The notes under the pieces: generated by a model | The model's input: only the letters and a program-made list of their open reading frames with translations | Database searches by the model: none | What the model was told of the DNA's origin: nothing | Translations under genes and position numbers: made by a program | In this document: positions 1 to 9,398 of the stretch, piece after piece | Layout: each line of letters starts with the position of its first letter | How positions within the stretch are numbered: the stretch's first letter is position 1 | Assembly (NCBI GenBank): GCA_016125455.1 | Contig: WGLS01000030.1 | Location: 1 to 64,000, forward strand | Direction: 5' to 3' | DNA length: 64,000 nt | From: Alphaproteobacteria bacterium | GTDB lineage: Bacteria > Pseudomonadota > Alphaproteobacteria > Caulobacterales > Parvularculaceae

Positions 1-66
1 GCCCGTCGCAATCACGAAGGGTTCGAAGAATTTCCACTCCTTGTCCGTCATCAACCCGCGAACCAT
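1..66 (-). CDS. IS5-family-like transposase, N-terminal fragment (truncated by window edge)
   Basis: 22 codons read from the minus strand, starting ATG at 66: MVRGLMTDKEWKFFEPFVIATG. Confidence 0.6.
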   Translation of the reverse strand, partial: MVRGLMTDKEWKFFEPFVIATG

Positions 67-157
67 CGCCGTCTCCCAAAAGACAGCGTTGAATCAGCGT
101 TCGCGACCGTTGGGAATCCACTTTGTCAACAGCTCCTAATTAGGACAGCACCTCAGA
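1..157 (-). mobile_element. End of an IS5-family-like insertion sequence (partial, continues off the left edge)
   Basis: Minus strand encodes MVRGLMTDKEWKFFEPFVIATG, typical of IS5-family transposase N-termini. It is preceded by a GGAGCTGTTGACAAAG-like terminus and the 12-bp palindrome TCCTAATTAGGA (134-145). The exact boundary (about 136-157) is uncertain. Confidence 0.6.
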
Positions 158-622
158 AGCCGTAAGGCGCATGATTTGCTGGTCTTTGAACGGGGCGTCG
201 AGTTCCTTTAATTCTGACCATCCGGTACTGGTCCGTTCTTGGTAACGTCTGCCCAAATGCAAAGTCTTGCCGTCGGGGGAGATGAATGGTTGCCCGACCC
301 GACGTGAAATCTCCGACTCTCGCCATTCGCCGCCTTCATATCGAATGACGACAAACGAAGCGCGTTCATATTTTCCGCCGTCTCTCAGGAAATAGAATTC
401 TCTGAGGTCTGGCGTGAATGCGCCGCTATATTCCCAGTGCTCGGTCGAAACCATTCCTGGCGCAAATCGTTCAGGCGTTGAACCGGGAGGCGCCTGCCCA
501 AGATAGCGATCCTGAAGATCAGGAGCGTTGTCCACGGTTTGGCCGCCAACCGAATTTTCCGCTGCGCAACCGGCTGTCAGGCAGACGGACAACGCAATCA
601 TGAATGGTGAAAAAGGCTTCAT
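140..622 (-). pseudogene. PD40/TolB-like lipoprotein, probably 3'-truncated by the adjacent IS
   Basis: MKPFSPFMIALSVCLTAGCAAEN lipoprotein signal; GQPFISPDGKTLHLGRRYQERTSTGWSELKEL resembles PD40 beta-propeller repeats; ends abruptly (RLTASEVLS*) next to the IS end. Confidence 0.55.
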
Positions 623-750
623 GCTTGGTTCCTTTCTGATTCGGCCAGGCGCAGACGCCGCCTCGTCGCGTTCGCCAGCGCCGCCGCAGCCGTCGTGAAG
701 CAATATGTCGCCGCCCGAATGCGGCGCGCTTGCCGCCGGCGCGACGTCGG

Positions 751-2175
751 TCAAGGCCGCGACGCCGACGATCGTCGCCGCATCGCTGCCTCTACCGGCC
801 GGCCGTCCTTCTTGTAGACGACGCCGCCCTTCATCACGAAGTCGATGCGCTGAAACAGCGCCGGGTGTTTCAGCGGGTCGCCTTTGATTGCAATAATGTC
901 GGCGTGGCGGCCGGGCTGGATCGTGCCCCACTCGTCCTCGACGCCCATCATTTTCGACGGCCAGTAGGTCGCTGCCTGGATCGTCTCCATGATGGGCACG
1001 CCCATTATCCGCGTCCACACGTCGATCTCGTTCCAGGTCGACTGGCAATGAAACTTCATCGGGATGCCGCTGTCGGTGCCGACAAGTAGGACGACGCCAG
1101 CCTCGCGAAGCTGCGAGAACTTGCGTTTCAGCGTCGGTTTTCGTTTCGGCGTCAACTGGAAATAGTCAAGTCGGTTCGGGTGCTGAATCGACGCCTTAAT
1201 GTCCGCAATCGTGTCAGGGTTCAGGCCGCGATGCCAGCAGTCCGTATCAAGATATTCGTTGTTGTCTCGGGTTTACTCATAATTCCAGAGCCCTTCCACC
1301 GTAGGCGTCCAGAACAATGGCCCTCCAGCGATACGGCCCTTGGCGGTGCGCTCCTTCAGCAGCGTCATGATGTCGGGCGGGTATTCCGGCGCCGTCGTCA
1401 GGCCGGTATGCTCGAAATTGTCTACCCCGATTGCAAGGCCGATGCGAATCTCGTCGGGCTTGTGGGAGTGGGCGACTACTTTCAGCCCGCGGGCGTGGGC
1501 CGCGTCGACGATGGCGCGCGCTTCGTCCTCGGACATCAGGTCCTGGTCTATGAGCTTGATGACGTCGACGCCGGCTTCCGCGAGTCGGTTCACCTTGGCG
1601 GTCGCGTCGTCGGGGCCGTCGACGCCCCAACGGAACGCCTCCGTGCCGGGATAAGCCTCCTTCTGGATGAACGGTCCCGACACGAACAGTCGCGGGCCGG
1701 CAAGGGCGCCGCTTTCGATCCGTTTCTTCACGTCGATCGACGGCTCTAGCGGCGCGCCGAGGTCGCGCGCGGTCGTGATCCCGGCGAGCAGGAGCTGTTC
1801 GGCGGATGCGGGCATGATTTCGTCGGCGAGCCTGCCGAGATAGGCCCTGTCCCAATATTCGTAGTCGGAATGACCATTCAGCATCAGGTGGGCGTGCATC
1901 TCCCACAGGCCGGGCAGTACGGTCATCGCCTCGGTCGAAATGACCTCATAGCCGTCAGGCACGCTGAGCTTTCCCTGCTCGCCGACGTCGACGATCGTCC
2001 CGCCGTCAATGAGAATGACGCTGTCATGGGTCGGCGCGCCGCCGAGCCCATCGACCAGCGTGCCGCCGACGAGCGCCTTTTTTTGCGCATGGGCCGGTGC
2101 GACGAGCGCAAGACTGGCGAAACCGGCGCTGGCGAGGATAGCGGCGGCGGCTGCGACGAAGCGGAAGTTTGACAT
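751..2175 (-). pseudogene. Secreted amidohydrolase-family protein interrupted by one in-frame TAA
   Basis: N-terminal ORF (MSNFRFVAAAAAILA...LPGLWEMHAHLMLNG...LFWTPTVEGLWNYE*) and C-terminal ORF (...QLTPKRKPTLKRKFSQLREAGVVLLVGTDSGIPMKFH...) share a frame, separated only by TAA at 1273-1275. Confidence 0.8.
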
Positions 2176-2279
2176 GGCGATGCCCCCCGAGGGTCGAATG
2201 TTACGCGAGTTCAGCACGGGGGTTTCCGCTTGGCCAGTCGCGCGGGCGTAGGTTCCCGGCGCAATCGTGACGTCAGAAA

Positions 2280-2930
2280 CTATCGCCCCTGCACGTCGGG
2301 CTGCGCGTCGGGCTGGGCGTCGGGGTGCGCGTCCTGGAACGCAGCCAGTTCCGCGCAGGCGGCGGCGACCCGCTTCATGCGGGGTAAGGCGTCGAGGTTC
2401 AGCTTGAAGCGCTGTGCGGCATAGAGTTGGGGCACGATGAACGCCTCGGCGAGGCCCGGCGCGTCGCCGACCGCGAATTGGCCTTGCGCATCAATGAGCG
2501 ACTCGACGGCTTTCATCGCGCCGCCGCCCCAATGCTGCAGCCAATCGTGCACGGACGGATCGTCAAGCCCGACGTCCTGTTTCAGGTATTGCTGCACGCG
2601 CAGATTCATGAACGGTTGCGCCTCGCAGGCGATTGCCGCGGCGATGGCGCGCGCCCGGGCGCGGTCCTCCGGGGATTTCGGCAGTATTGACGGTTCGGGA
2701 ATGGTCTCTTCAAGGTATTCCGCAATAGCCTGAGACTGGACAAGCCTCTTGCCGCCATCGGTCTCAAGGACCGGGACGAGCGCCTGCGGGTTTCGCGCAA
2801 GGTGCGCCACGCCGCGCTGGTCGCCGGCGCGCAGGTCCACCGCCTCGTAGTCATAGGCGACGCCCTTGAGGTTCAGGAGAATGCGAATCCGATACGTCGC
2901 GCTGGAGCGCCAATAGCCAAAGAGTTTCAT
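2280..2930 (-). CDS. maiA: Maleylacetoacetate isomerase (zeta-class GST)
   Basis: MKLFGYWRSSATYRIRILLNLKGVAYDYEAVDL... with SSATYRIRI and QSQAIAEYLEE motifs; adjacent to hppD. Confidence 0.9.
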   Translation of the reverse strand: MKLFGYWRSSATYRIRILLNLKGVAYDYEAVDLRAGDQRGVAHLARNPQALVPVLETDGGKRLVQSQAIAEYLEETIPEPSILPKSPEDRARARAIAAAIACEAQPFMNLRVQQYLKQDVGLDDPSVHDWLQHWGGGAMKAVESLIDAQGQFAVGDAPGLAEAFIVPQLYAAQRFKLNLDALPRMKRVAAACAELAAFQDAHPDAQPDAQPDVQGR

Positions 2931-3052
2931 CCTGTTCGTCCTTTTCCTGGGCGCGTCCTTGATTGCAGCGCAAAACTGGCGACCCCAACTGACTGCGAAG
3001 CCGTTCATGCCTGAAATGGGCGCGCCGATGAACCGGGGGAGCGAGATGACGA

Positions 3053-3118
3053 GGTTACCCGTGCGCGCCAAACGGTGTTACCCGGTTGGGGTTGCCAATA
3101 TGGTAACGCGTGTTACCA
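3053..3118. promoter_or_regulatory. Candidate operator array between maiA and hppD (repeated GTTACC half-sites and TGGTAAC-GCGT-GTTACCA inverted repeat)
   Basis: GTTACC at 3054-3059, 3077-3082 and 3112-3117; GGTAAC at 3102-3107; inverted repeat 3101-3118 with 7-bp arms. Confidence 0.55.
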
Positions 3119-3162
3119 ATCCGGCGCGCCCGAGGGGTTGCAGCGACAAAAGGGAGACGACA

Positions 3163-4227
3163 ATGGCTGACCTGTTCGAGAATCCGATCGGCACCGACGG
3201 CTTCGAGTTTGTCGAGTACACCGGGCCCGACGCAATCGTGCTGGAGCGCCTATTCGAGCAACTGGGCTTCGAGCCGGTCGGCAAGCACCGGTCGAAGGAC
3301 GTGCTGCATTTTCGCCAGGGCGACATCAACTTTCTGCTCAATCGCGAAAACGACGGCCAGCCTGTCGCGTTCCGCGACAGCCACGGCGCGGGCGCCAACG
3401 CCATGGCGTTTCGGGTGAAAGACGCGGCTCGCGCGTTCCGGGAGGCCGTGAAGCGCGGCGCGACGCCCATTGAGGCGAAAGCCGGCCCGATGGAGCTGAA
3501 CATACCCGGCATCGAGGGGATCGGCGGGCTGAACGTTTACTTCGTCGACCGGTACGGAGCGCGGTCAATTTATGACGTCGACTTCGAACCGTTTCCCGAT
3601 GCTGGCGACGTCACTGGCGTTGGCCTTACCTACATCGATCACCTGACCCACAACTTGCACCGCGGCAACATGGCGAAGTGGGCGACATACTATGAGGACA
3701 TCTTCAATTTCCGCGAGATCCGGTACTTCGATATCGAAGGCAAGCTGACCGGCCTCGTCTCTAAGGCAATGACGAGCCCTTGCGGCAAGATCCGTATCCC
3801 GCTCAATGAAAGTCAGGACGACAAGTCCCAGATTGAGGAATTCCTCCAGCGCTACAACGGCGAAGGCATACAGCACATCGCACTGGGTACAGATGATATT
3901 TACGCAACCGTCGAGGCGCTGAAGGCGCGGGGCGTGCCGTTCCAGGATACGCCGGACACCTATTATGACAAGATCGCCGAGCGTGTTGGCGACCACGGAG
4001 AGGATCTGGCGCGTTTGCAGAAAAACCGCATCCTGATCGACGGCGCACCGACGCAAGGACAGGGACTTCTCCTGCAAATCTTCACGCAGGACGCCATCGG
4101 GCCCATCTTCTTCGAGATTATCCAGCGCAAGGGAAATGAAGGCTTCGGCGAAGGCAATTTCAAGGCGCTGTTTGAATCGATCGAGGAAGACCAGATCCGC
4201 CGCGGCGTCTTGAAGGCGGAGGCCTGA
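3163..4227 (+). CDS. hppD: 4-hydroxyphenylpyruvate dioxygenase
   Basis: MADLFENPIGTDGFEFVEYTGPD...DHLTHNLHRGNM...FFEIIQRKGNEGFGEGNFKALFESIEEDQ. Confidence 0.96.
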   Translation: MADLFENPIGTDGFEFVEYTGPDAIVLERLFEQLGFEPVGKHRSKDVLHFRQGDINFLLNRENDGQPVAFRDSHGAGANAMAFRVKDAARAFREAVKRGATPIEAKAGPMELNIPGIEGIGGLNVYFVDRYGARSIYDVDFEPFPDAGDVTGVGLTYIDHLTHNLHRGNMAKWATYYEDIFNFREIRYFDIEGKLTGLVSKAMTSPCGKIRIPLNESQDDKSQIEEFLQRYNGEGIQHIALGTDDIYATVEALKARGVPFQDTPDTYYDKIAERVGDHGEDLARLQKNRILIDGAPTQGQGLLLQIFTQDAIGPIFFEIIQRKGNEGFGEGNFKALFESIEEDQIRRGVLKAEA

Positions 4228-4237
4228 GTGGCCCGCG

Positions 4238-4765
4238 ATGCGCAAGGGCGTTGAGGACGGCGTCCGCGCCATGGCCGGCGCTCGAAGGTCCCTTGCCGCA
4301 AGCGACGCGGCGACGCCCGCTTTCGACCTTGCGGCGTTTCTGCCCTACCGGATCGTCGCCCTCGGGCATGTGATGGGCGAGACGCTCGCCGAAGCGTATG
4401 CGGACGAAAGCGTTGGCGTCAACGAATGGCGAACGCTGGCGGTGATTGGCCAGAGCCGCGACAGCGGCGTCGCCGCGCGAGACGTCGTGGCCCGGACCCC
4501 GCTCGACAAGATGGCCGTGAGCCGCGCTGTCGCTTCACTGGAAGCAAAGGGTCTCATTGCACGCAATGCCGCCGCGAACGATCGACGGATGTCGTGCTTG
4601 TCGCTTACGGCGGACGGCCGCCGCGTCTACGAGCGGATTGTCGGAATTGCGGTCGATTACGAACGACGGCTCCTTGAGGCATTGTCGACGGACGCGAGCG
4701 GCGCGCTTGAATCAACGTTGCGACGTCTTGAGGCGTGCGCGTCCGCGCTTGCTGAAGAAGGATAA
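4238..4765 (+). CDS. MarR-family transcriptional regulator
   Basis: VNEWRTLAVIG...DKMAVSRAVASLEAKGLIARNAAANDRRMSCLSLTADGRRVYE wHTH; directly downstream of hppD. Confidence 0.85.
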   Translation: MRKGVEDGVRAMAGARRSLAASDAATPAFDLAAFLPYRIVALGHVMGETLAEAYADESVGVNEWRTLAVIGQSRDSGVAARDVVARTPLDKMAVSRAVASLEAKGLIARNAAANDRRMSCLSLTADGRRVYERIVGIAVDYERRLLEALSTDASGALESTLRRLEACASALAEEG

Positions 4766-4770
4766 TTGAC

Positions 4771-6351
4771 TCACTCCGCTGCGAGAACGTCTGCCCACCC
4801 ATCATCCAGCCAGCGCCTGCGCAGAGCCGCCTGATCGAGGGTGGGGGCGGCGACGGGCGCAAGCGCGACGTCGCCTTCGCCATCTGTCTCCACTGACAAC
4901 CCCACCGCCGCAAGGTAGGGCGCAAGATCGAACCCGCCGCCGTGCGAGCCGAGAAAAGCGTCAAAAACGCCGTCGATCCGAGCGCCGGCAAGCCCGCGCG
5001 CGACGGCGCGGAGGTCGTCGAGGGTCCATTCGCCGCCTGGATCGCCAGCGCCTGCGTCTTTCATCGTTCGGGTCGCGAGCGCGCGAAGAAAATCGACAAG
5101 CGAAGCTTCGCCATTTGTCGCGCGGACGATCTCGATGTCGAGCGCGGTCGCGAAGGCGAGGCCGCCGCCATAGATGATTGGAAAGTTATCGTCTTTTTCG
5201 CGGCCAGCCTCCTCGGGCGACGCGGTTCCGTCGAAGGCGCGGTATTGTCCGTACCAGAACGAAAGTCCGTAACCGCCGTTAAGGACATCATCGCCCGACC
5301 GGTCGCCTAGCCGCTGCTCCAGGCGGATCGTCGCGTACTCCGTGACGCCCTCCATGAACCACTGGCCCTCGTCATAGGCGCGGGGGCGCATCGCGACGCC
5401 GTTCCACAGGTGCAGAAACTCATGGGTCAGAATATGTTGCAGCGCGCCAAGCGTTGCGGTTGTGGGCGGCTCCGGCGCGATGATGGTGATGGCGCGGTTG
5501 ACGACACCGCCGCTGAAATAAGGGTCGTAGACGTTGTTTTGGGGCGCAACGTTGCCGATGACCACGAACTTCGCGCCAGGCGGCCGGCGAAACAGGTCAT
5601 TGCCGGCGGGCGCGATCCGTCGGTATTGGTCGGCGATGGTCGGCAGGGCAGGGGCGAATGCTTCGCCGGCGGCAGCTTCGAATTCAAAGCCGCCGGTCGC
5701 AAGGCGGATCGCCTCGCCGCGGCCGACAAATATCGGGCTGCGGACAAGGTCGTCAGTCCCGCGGGCCGTTCGTGCGCCGTCAGGCGCGACGGCCCAGGGC
5801 GTTGTGACGATCCAGTCATTCGGCGCGCCGCGGATGGCCACCTCGTAGCGGCGATTTGCGCCGGCGTCCGGCTCTGCGATGAAGAAGGTTGCGCCGAGGC
5901 CGAACAGGCCTTCATCGATGACGTACGCCGCTTCGTCATGGCCGCCTGGCCAGTCGATTAGGTCGTGGTCGACGCAAACGATATAGTCGATCCTGACCTT
6001 TTGGCCGGCGCTGACGTCGTCGAGACGCCAGCGCCCTTCGCCTAGCGGCGACACGGCGATTGGCGCGCCGGTTGTCGCATTCGCCGCCTTGAGGCCGTCC
6101 ACGAAGGTCGCCCAGCGCGCCGGCAGATGGTCCGCTCCCATCCAGTCCATGGCGAGCACATCGCCGGCGAGGTTGATTTCGGCGGTGACTTCGACCCGGC
6201 GAAGATTTGCGGGGCGTATTGTTACGACGTATCGGCCGGCCAGCCCGACGGACCGCGTTCCGTCGCTTTGCGTAGCGTCGGTATGGACGCACGCGGCGAG
6301 GCAGGACGCGATGGCGAGGCCGGCGATAAAGAGGCGAGCGGTGAGGCGCAT
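4771..6351 (-). CDS. M61-like metallopeptidase lipoprotein
   Basis: Lipobox-like ..SCLAAC; HEFLHLWNG zinc-binding motif followed by EGVTEYAT. Confidence 0.7.
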   Translation of the reverse strand: MRLTARLFIAGLAIASCLAACVHTDATQSDGTRSVGLAGRYVVTIRPANLRRVEVTAEINLAGDVLAMDWMGADHLPARWATFVDGLKAANATTGAPIAVSPLGEGRWRLDDVSAGQKVRIDYIVCVDHDLIDWPGGHDEAAYVIDEGLFGLGATFFIAEPDAGANRRYEVAIRGAPNDWIVTTPWAVAPDGARTARGTDDLVRSPIFVGRGEAIRLATGGFEFEAAAGEAFAPALPTIADQYRRIAPAGNDLFRRPPGAKFVVIGNVAPQNNVYDPYFSGGVVNRAITIIAPEPPTTATLGALQHILTHEFLHLWNGVAMRPRAYDEGQWFMEGVTEYATIRLEQRLGDRSGDDVLNGGYGLSFWYGQYRAFDGTASPEEAGREKDDNFPIIYGGGLAFATALDIEIVRATNGEASLVDFLRALATRTMKDAGAGDPGGEWTLDDLRAVARGLAGARIDGVFDAFLGSHGGGFDLAPYLAAVGLSVETDGEGDVALAPVAAPTLDQAALRRRWLDDGWADVLAAE

Positions 6352-6562
6352 TGGCGTCGCGTCCTTCGTCGATTGCAACGTCCCTCATGGTCGGCCTTCG
6401 CCGCCGCTCGGCAAGCGCCCTTGCGTGGACGGTCGGCGCGCCTACGCCGGCGTTTGCGTCTTTCCGGCGAGCGGTCGCCCTGGCGTGACGAACGGTCGGG
6501 GCGGCGTGTTGATCGGATGCGCAGGCTCTGGAACGAGTAGGCGGACGTCACGCGAGACCAAC

Positions 6563-7369
6563 ATGGACCCATCCGCTGCGCTGAAGTTCCTTCCACGCCG
6601 GATCAGCCGGGAAGGGGCGGCGTTGCTGGCGATCGCGTTCGGTACGGCGATCGCCTTTGCATCGGGCGACAGCAACGGCATCGTCATATTCCATGCCCCA
6701 CGGGACGATCTTTTTGCGCCGATGCTGATCGGCGTCGCGTTGAACGCCATCGCTTTCTATGCGCACGGGTTTCCGGCGATGGACCGGCTTTTGCGGCGCG
6801 GCGCCGCGAAGGCCTATTTATTGGCGTTGGCGTCGATCTATGTCGGCCTGCTGGCGAGCGTCCTCGTCGCCCATTCGGCCCTGGCCTTTGGTTTCGACTA
6901 TGGGCCGCCGGAGTTCAGGTTCTGGCAGATACTGGCCGAAGACGCTGCCCTCTGCCTGTTGGTGATGATCGTCTCTGGCGTCTATCGTCTGGGGCGCGAG
7001 GGATTGGCGGCCCGGGCAGGGATGGCGGCGGCAAACTTGCCAGCGCCGAATCTCGTGACCCTGCGCCTTGGCCGACGATCGCTGACCGTTCGCGCGGCCG
7101 ATATCCTGTTCCTCAAGGCCGCCGGGAATTTCGTTGAGGCGCACCGCGACGGAGCGATGGATCTCGCCTATGGTGCGCTTTCATCGTACCTCCAGACGCT
7201 GCCGCCGGACGACTTTTTCCAATGCCATCGTTCCTACGTCGTAAATCTCGAGCATGTGGCGACGGCGAACGCGGAGCGCATAATTCTCATCAACGGCGCG
7301 GAAATCCCGGTGGGCCGTCGGCGCCGCGCGGAATTGAGCGATCGCCTCGCCGCGCGTTCGCGCGCCTGA
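6563..7369 (+). CDS. Membrane-anchored LytTR DNA-binding domain protein
   Basis: N-terminal hydrophobic helices; C-terminal LytTR: ADILFLKAAGNFVEAH...FFQCHRSYVVNLEHV...IPVGRRRRAELSDRL. Confidence 0.85.
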   Translation: MDPSAALKFLPRRISREGAALLAIAFGTAIAFASGDSNGIVIFHAPRDDLFAPMLIGVALNAIAFYAHGFPAMDRLLRRGAAKAYLLALASIYVGLLASVLVAHSALAFGFDYGPPEFRFWQILAEDAALCLLVMIVSGVYRLGREGLAARAGMAAANLPAPNLVTLRLGRRSLTVRAADILFLKAAGNFVEAHRDGAMDLAYGALSSYLQTLPPDDFFQCHRSYVVNLEHVATANAERIILINGAEIPVGRRRRAELSDRLAARSRA

Positions 7370-7392
7370 GGCGCAGTATCGCATCAGTCTTC

Positions 7393-8283
7393 GTGCTGGC
7401 CGGCGCGGCGTGCGTATCGTTCCCGGACGCGCCGCAGATCGCCGCCCCGCCGGCCTTTCTCGAAGACCGACTACGGAGCATTGATGGCGTCGACCTGCCG
7501 ACGACGGTGTGGGCCGCAGACGATCCGCAAGCGATCGTTGTCGCCCTGCATGGAATGAATGACTACGCGAACGCCTTCGCGATGCCGGCGGCGGCGTGGG
7601 CGTCCCGCGGCGTAACGACTTACGCCCTCGACCAGCGCGGGTTTGGCCGCGGGCCGGGCCGCGGGCGCTGGCCGGGCGCGCCGACGTTGAAGGCGGACCT
7701 GCGCGCCGCCGTCACGGCCGCTCGCGCGGCGCATCCGATCCTGCCGGTTTATGTTGTTGGCCATTCCATGGGCGGCGCGGTCGCGCTCGCGGCGCTCGGC
7801 GACGAGGAAAGTCTCGACGTGGACGGCGTCGTTCTCGCTGCACCCGCGGTCTGGGGCGGCGCGCGCATGCCGCTGTTCTACCGCATCGCGATCAACCTCG
7901 CGGCGACCTTCGCGCCGGGAAAGACGGCGACGGGCGAGCGCGCCGGCCGTCAGCCAACGGATAATATTGACGTGATGCGGGCGATGGCGGCCGACCCGGT
8001 GATGATCGGCCCGACGCGCCTTGATGCGGCGCTCGGCATTGTCCGGCTGATGGGCGAGGCGTGGCGGGCGAGCGCCGCCGCCGAGGGACGAATTCTCGTT
8101 CTGGTCGGCGAGAAGGACGAAATCATTCCGCCTGACGACGTCTATGCCGCCGCCGAACGCCTGTCCGGCGATGTCACGGTAAAGACCTATCCGGACGGCT
8201 GGCATCTGTTGTTTCGCGACATCGCCCGCGCCGCCCCGACCGGAGACGCTGCCGACTGGATGCTGCGGGACGCGAATGGCTGA
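7393..8283 (+). CDS. Alpha/beta hydrolase (monoacylglycerol lipase-like), lipoprotein-like N-terminus; start uncertain
   Basis: VVALHGMNDYANAF, GHSMGGAVAL, LVGEKDEIIP, DGWHLLFRD; ORF open from 7222 but overlaps the LytTR gene. Confidence 0.8.
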   Translation: MLAGAACVSFPDAPQIAAPPAFLEDRLRSIDGVDLPTTVWAADDPQAIVVALHGMNDYANAFAMPAAAWASRGVTTYALDQRGFGRGPGRGRWPGAPTLKADLRAAVTAARAAHPILPVYVVGHSMGGAVALAALGDEESLDVDGVVLAAPAVWGGARMPLFYRIAINLAATFAPGKTATGERAGRQPTDNIDVMRAMAADPVMIGPTRLDAALGIVRLMGEAWRASAAAEGRILVLVGEKDEIIPPDDVYAAAERLSGDVTVKTYPDGWHLLFRDIARAAPTGDAADWMLRDANG

Positions 8284-8292
8284 ACGGCGTTC

Positions 8293-8628
8293 TCATGTTT
8301 TTTGGGTCTCGGCGCCGATCCAGTCGCAGAACGCCGCCGACGACCCCGCGCCGTCGACCGGCAGGGCGAGAATGGCGGGCTCGTCATAGGGGTGTCGTTC
8401 AAGGATGAGGTCGCGCGCCGCGCCGGCCATCGCGGCCCTTGTTTTGACGATCATCGCGATTTCGCGCTCCTTTTGAATCTCGCCATCCCATCGGAAAACC
8501 GATGTCATCTCGCCGAGGATGTTGACGCACGCCGCCAGCCGGGCGGCGACCAGCGCCTCCGCAAGAGCGGTAGCGGTTGGCGCGTCGGGCGCCGTGACGT
8601 AGAGAAGTCGGATATCGGCAGCGGTCAT
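8293..8628 (-). CDS. cutA: CutA divalent cation tolerance protein
   Basis: LYVTAPDAPTATALAEALVAARLAACVNIL...SVFRWDGEIQKEREIAMIVKT...HPYDEPAI. Confidence 0.93.
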   Translation of the reverse strand: MTAADIRLLYVTAPDAPTATALAEALVAARLAACVNILGEMTSVFRWDGEIQKEREIAMIVKTRAAMAGAARDLILERHPYDEPAILALPVDGAGSSAAFCDWIGAETQKT

Positions 8629-8673
8629 GGCGGCGGCGCCTCCTTCAGCGTCCCGCCAGGGTAAATGGTCACG

Positions 8674-9393
8674 ATGCGGAAACTCAATCCGGCCCATGCG
8701 CTGGTGCTGTTCTCGGGCGGGCAGGACTCCTCAATTGCGCTCGCCTGGGCGCTTTCCCATTATGAAAAAGTCGAGACAATCGGTTTCGCTTATGGCCAGC
8801 GGCACGCCGTCGAGCTGGCGGCGCGCGCTCAGGTGCGCGATGGACTTGCGGGGCTTTCGGATAACTGGCGCGCCCGGCTCGGCGAGGACCATGTCGTCGA
8901 TCTCAGCGGCTATGGAGCCATTGCGCAATCGGCGCTGACCGCTGCTGATCGCTCAATCGGGTTTGACGCCGCGGCCGGCCTGCCCACCACATTTGTACCC
9001 GGACGAAATCTCGTGTTTCTAGCCGTGGCCGCAGGTCGCGCCTACGTGCGCGGGATCGGCGTGCTGGCGGCCGGCATGTGCGAGGAAGACGCGACCGGCT
9101 ATCCCGACTGCCGCGCCGCGACGCTGGAGACGCAAATGGCGGCGCTTTGCCTCGGGCTCGACGCCGACATGCGTCTCGAAACGCCGGTCCTGCGCCTTTC
9201 GAAGGCTGCGTCCTGGGCGCTTGCGGCAGATATCGGCGGCGACGCGCTCGTCGAGCTCATTCGCGAGGCCTCACACACATGCTACCGCGGCAATCGCACG
9301 CCGAACGCCTGGGGCCATGGGTGCGGCGACTGCCCGGCGTGCCGGCTGCGCGCCGAAGGCTGGGCGGACTACGCCGCCGGAAGGAATGGCTGA
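8674..9393 (+). CDS. queC: 7-cyano-7-deazaguanine synthase
   Basis: LVLFSGGQDSSIALAWAL...TFVPGRNLVFL...CEEDATGYPDCR...CYRGNRTPNAWGHGCGDCPACRLRAEGW. Confidence 0.95.
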   Translation: MRKLNPAHALVLFSGGQDSSIALAWALSHYEKVETIGFAYGQRHAVELAARAQVRDGLAGLSDNWRARLGEDHVVDLSGYGAIAQSALTAADRSIGFDAAAGLPTTFVPGRNLVFLAVAAGRAYVRGIGVLAAGMCEEDATGYPDCRAATLETQMAALCLGLDADMRLETPVLRLSKAASWALAADIGGDALVELIREASHTCYRGNRTPNAWGHGCGDCPACRLRAEGWADYAAGRNG

Positions 9394-9398
9394 TTGCC

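Noticed and set aside
6089-6562. N-terminal extension of the LytTR ORF
   Set aside because: Overlaps the divergent peptidase gene and looks non-coding; the ATG at 6563 gives a sensible membrane N-terminus.
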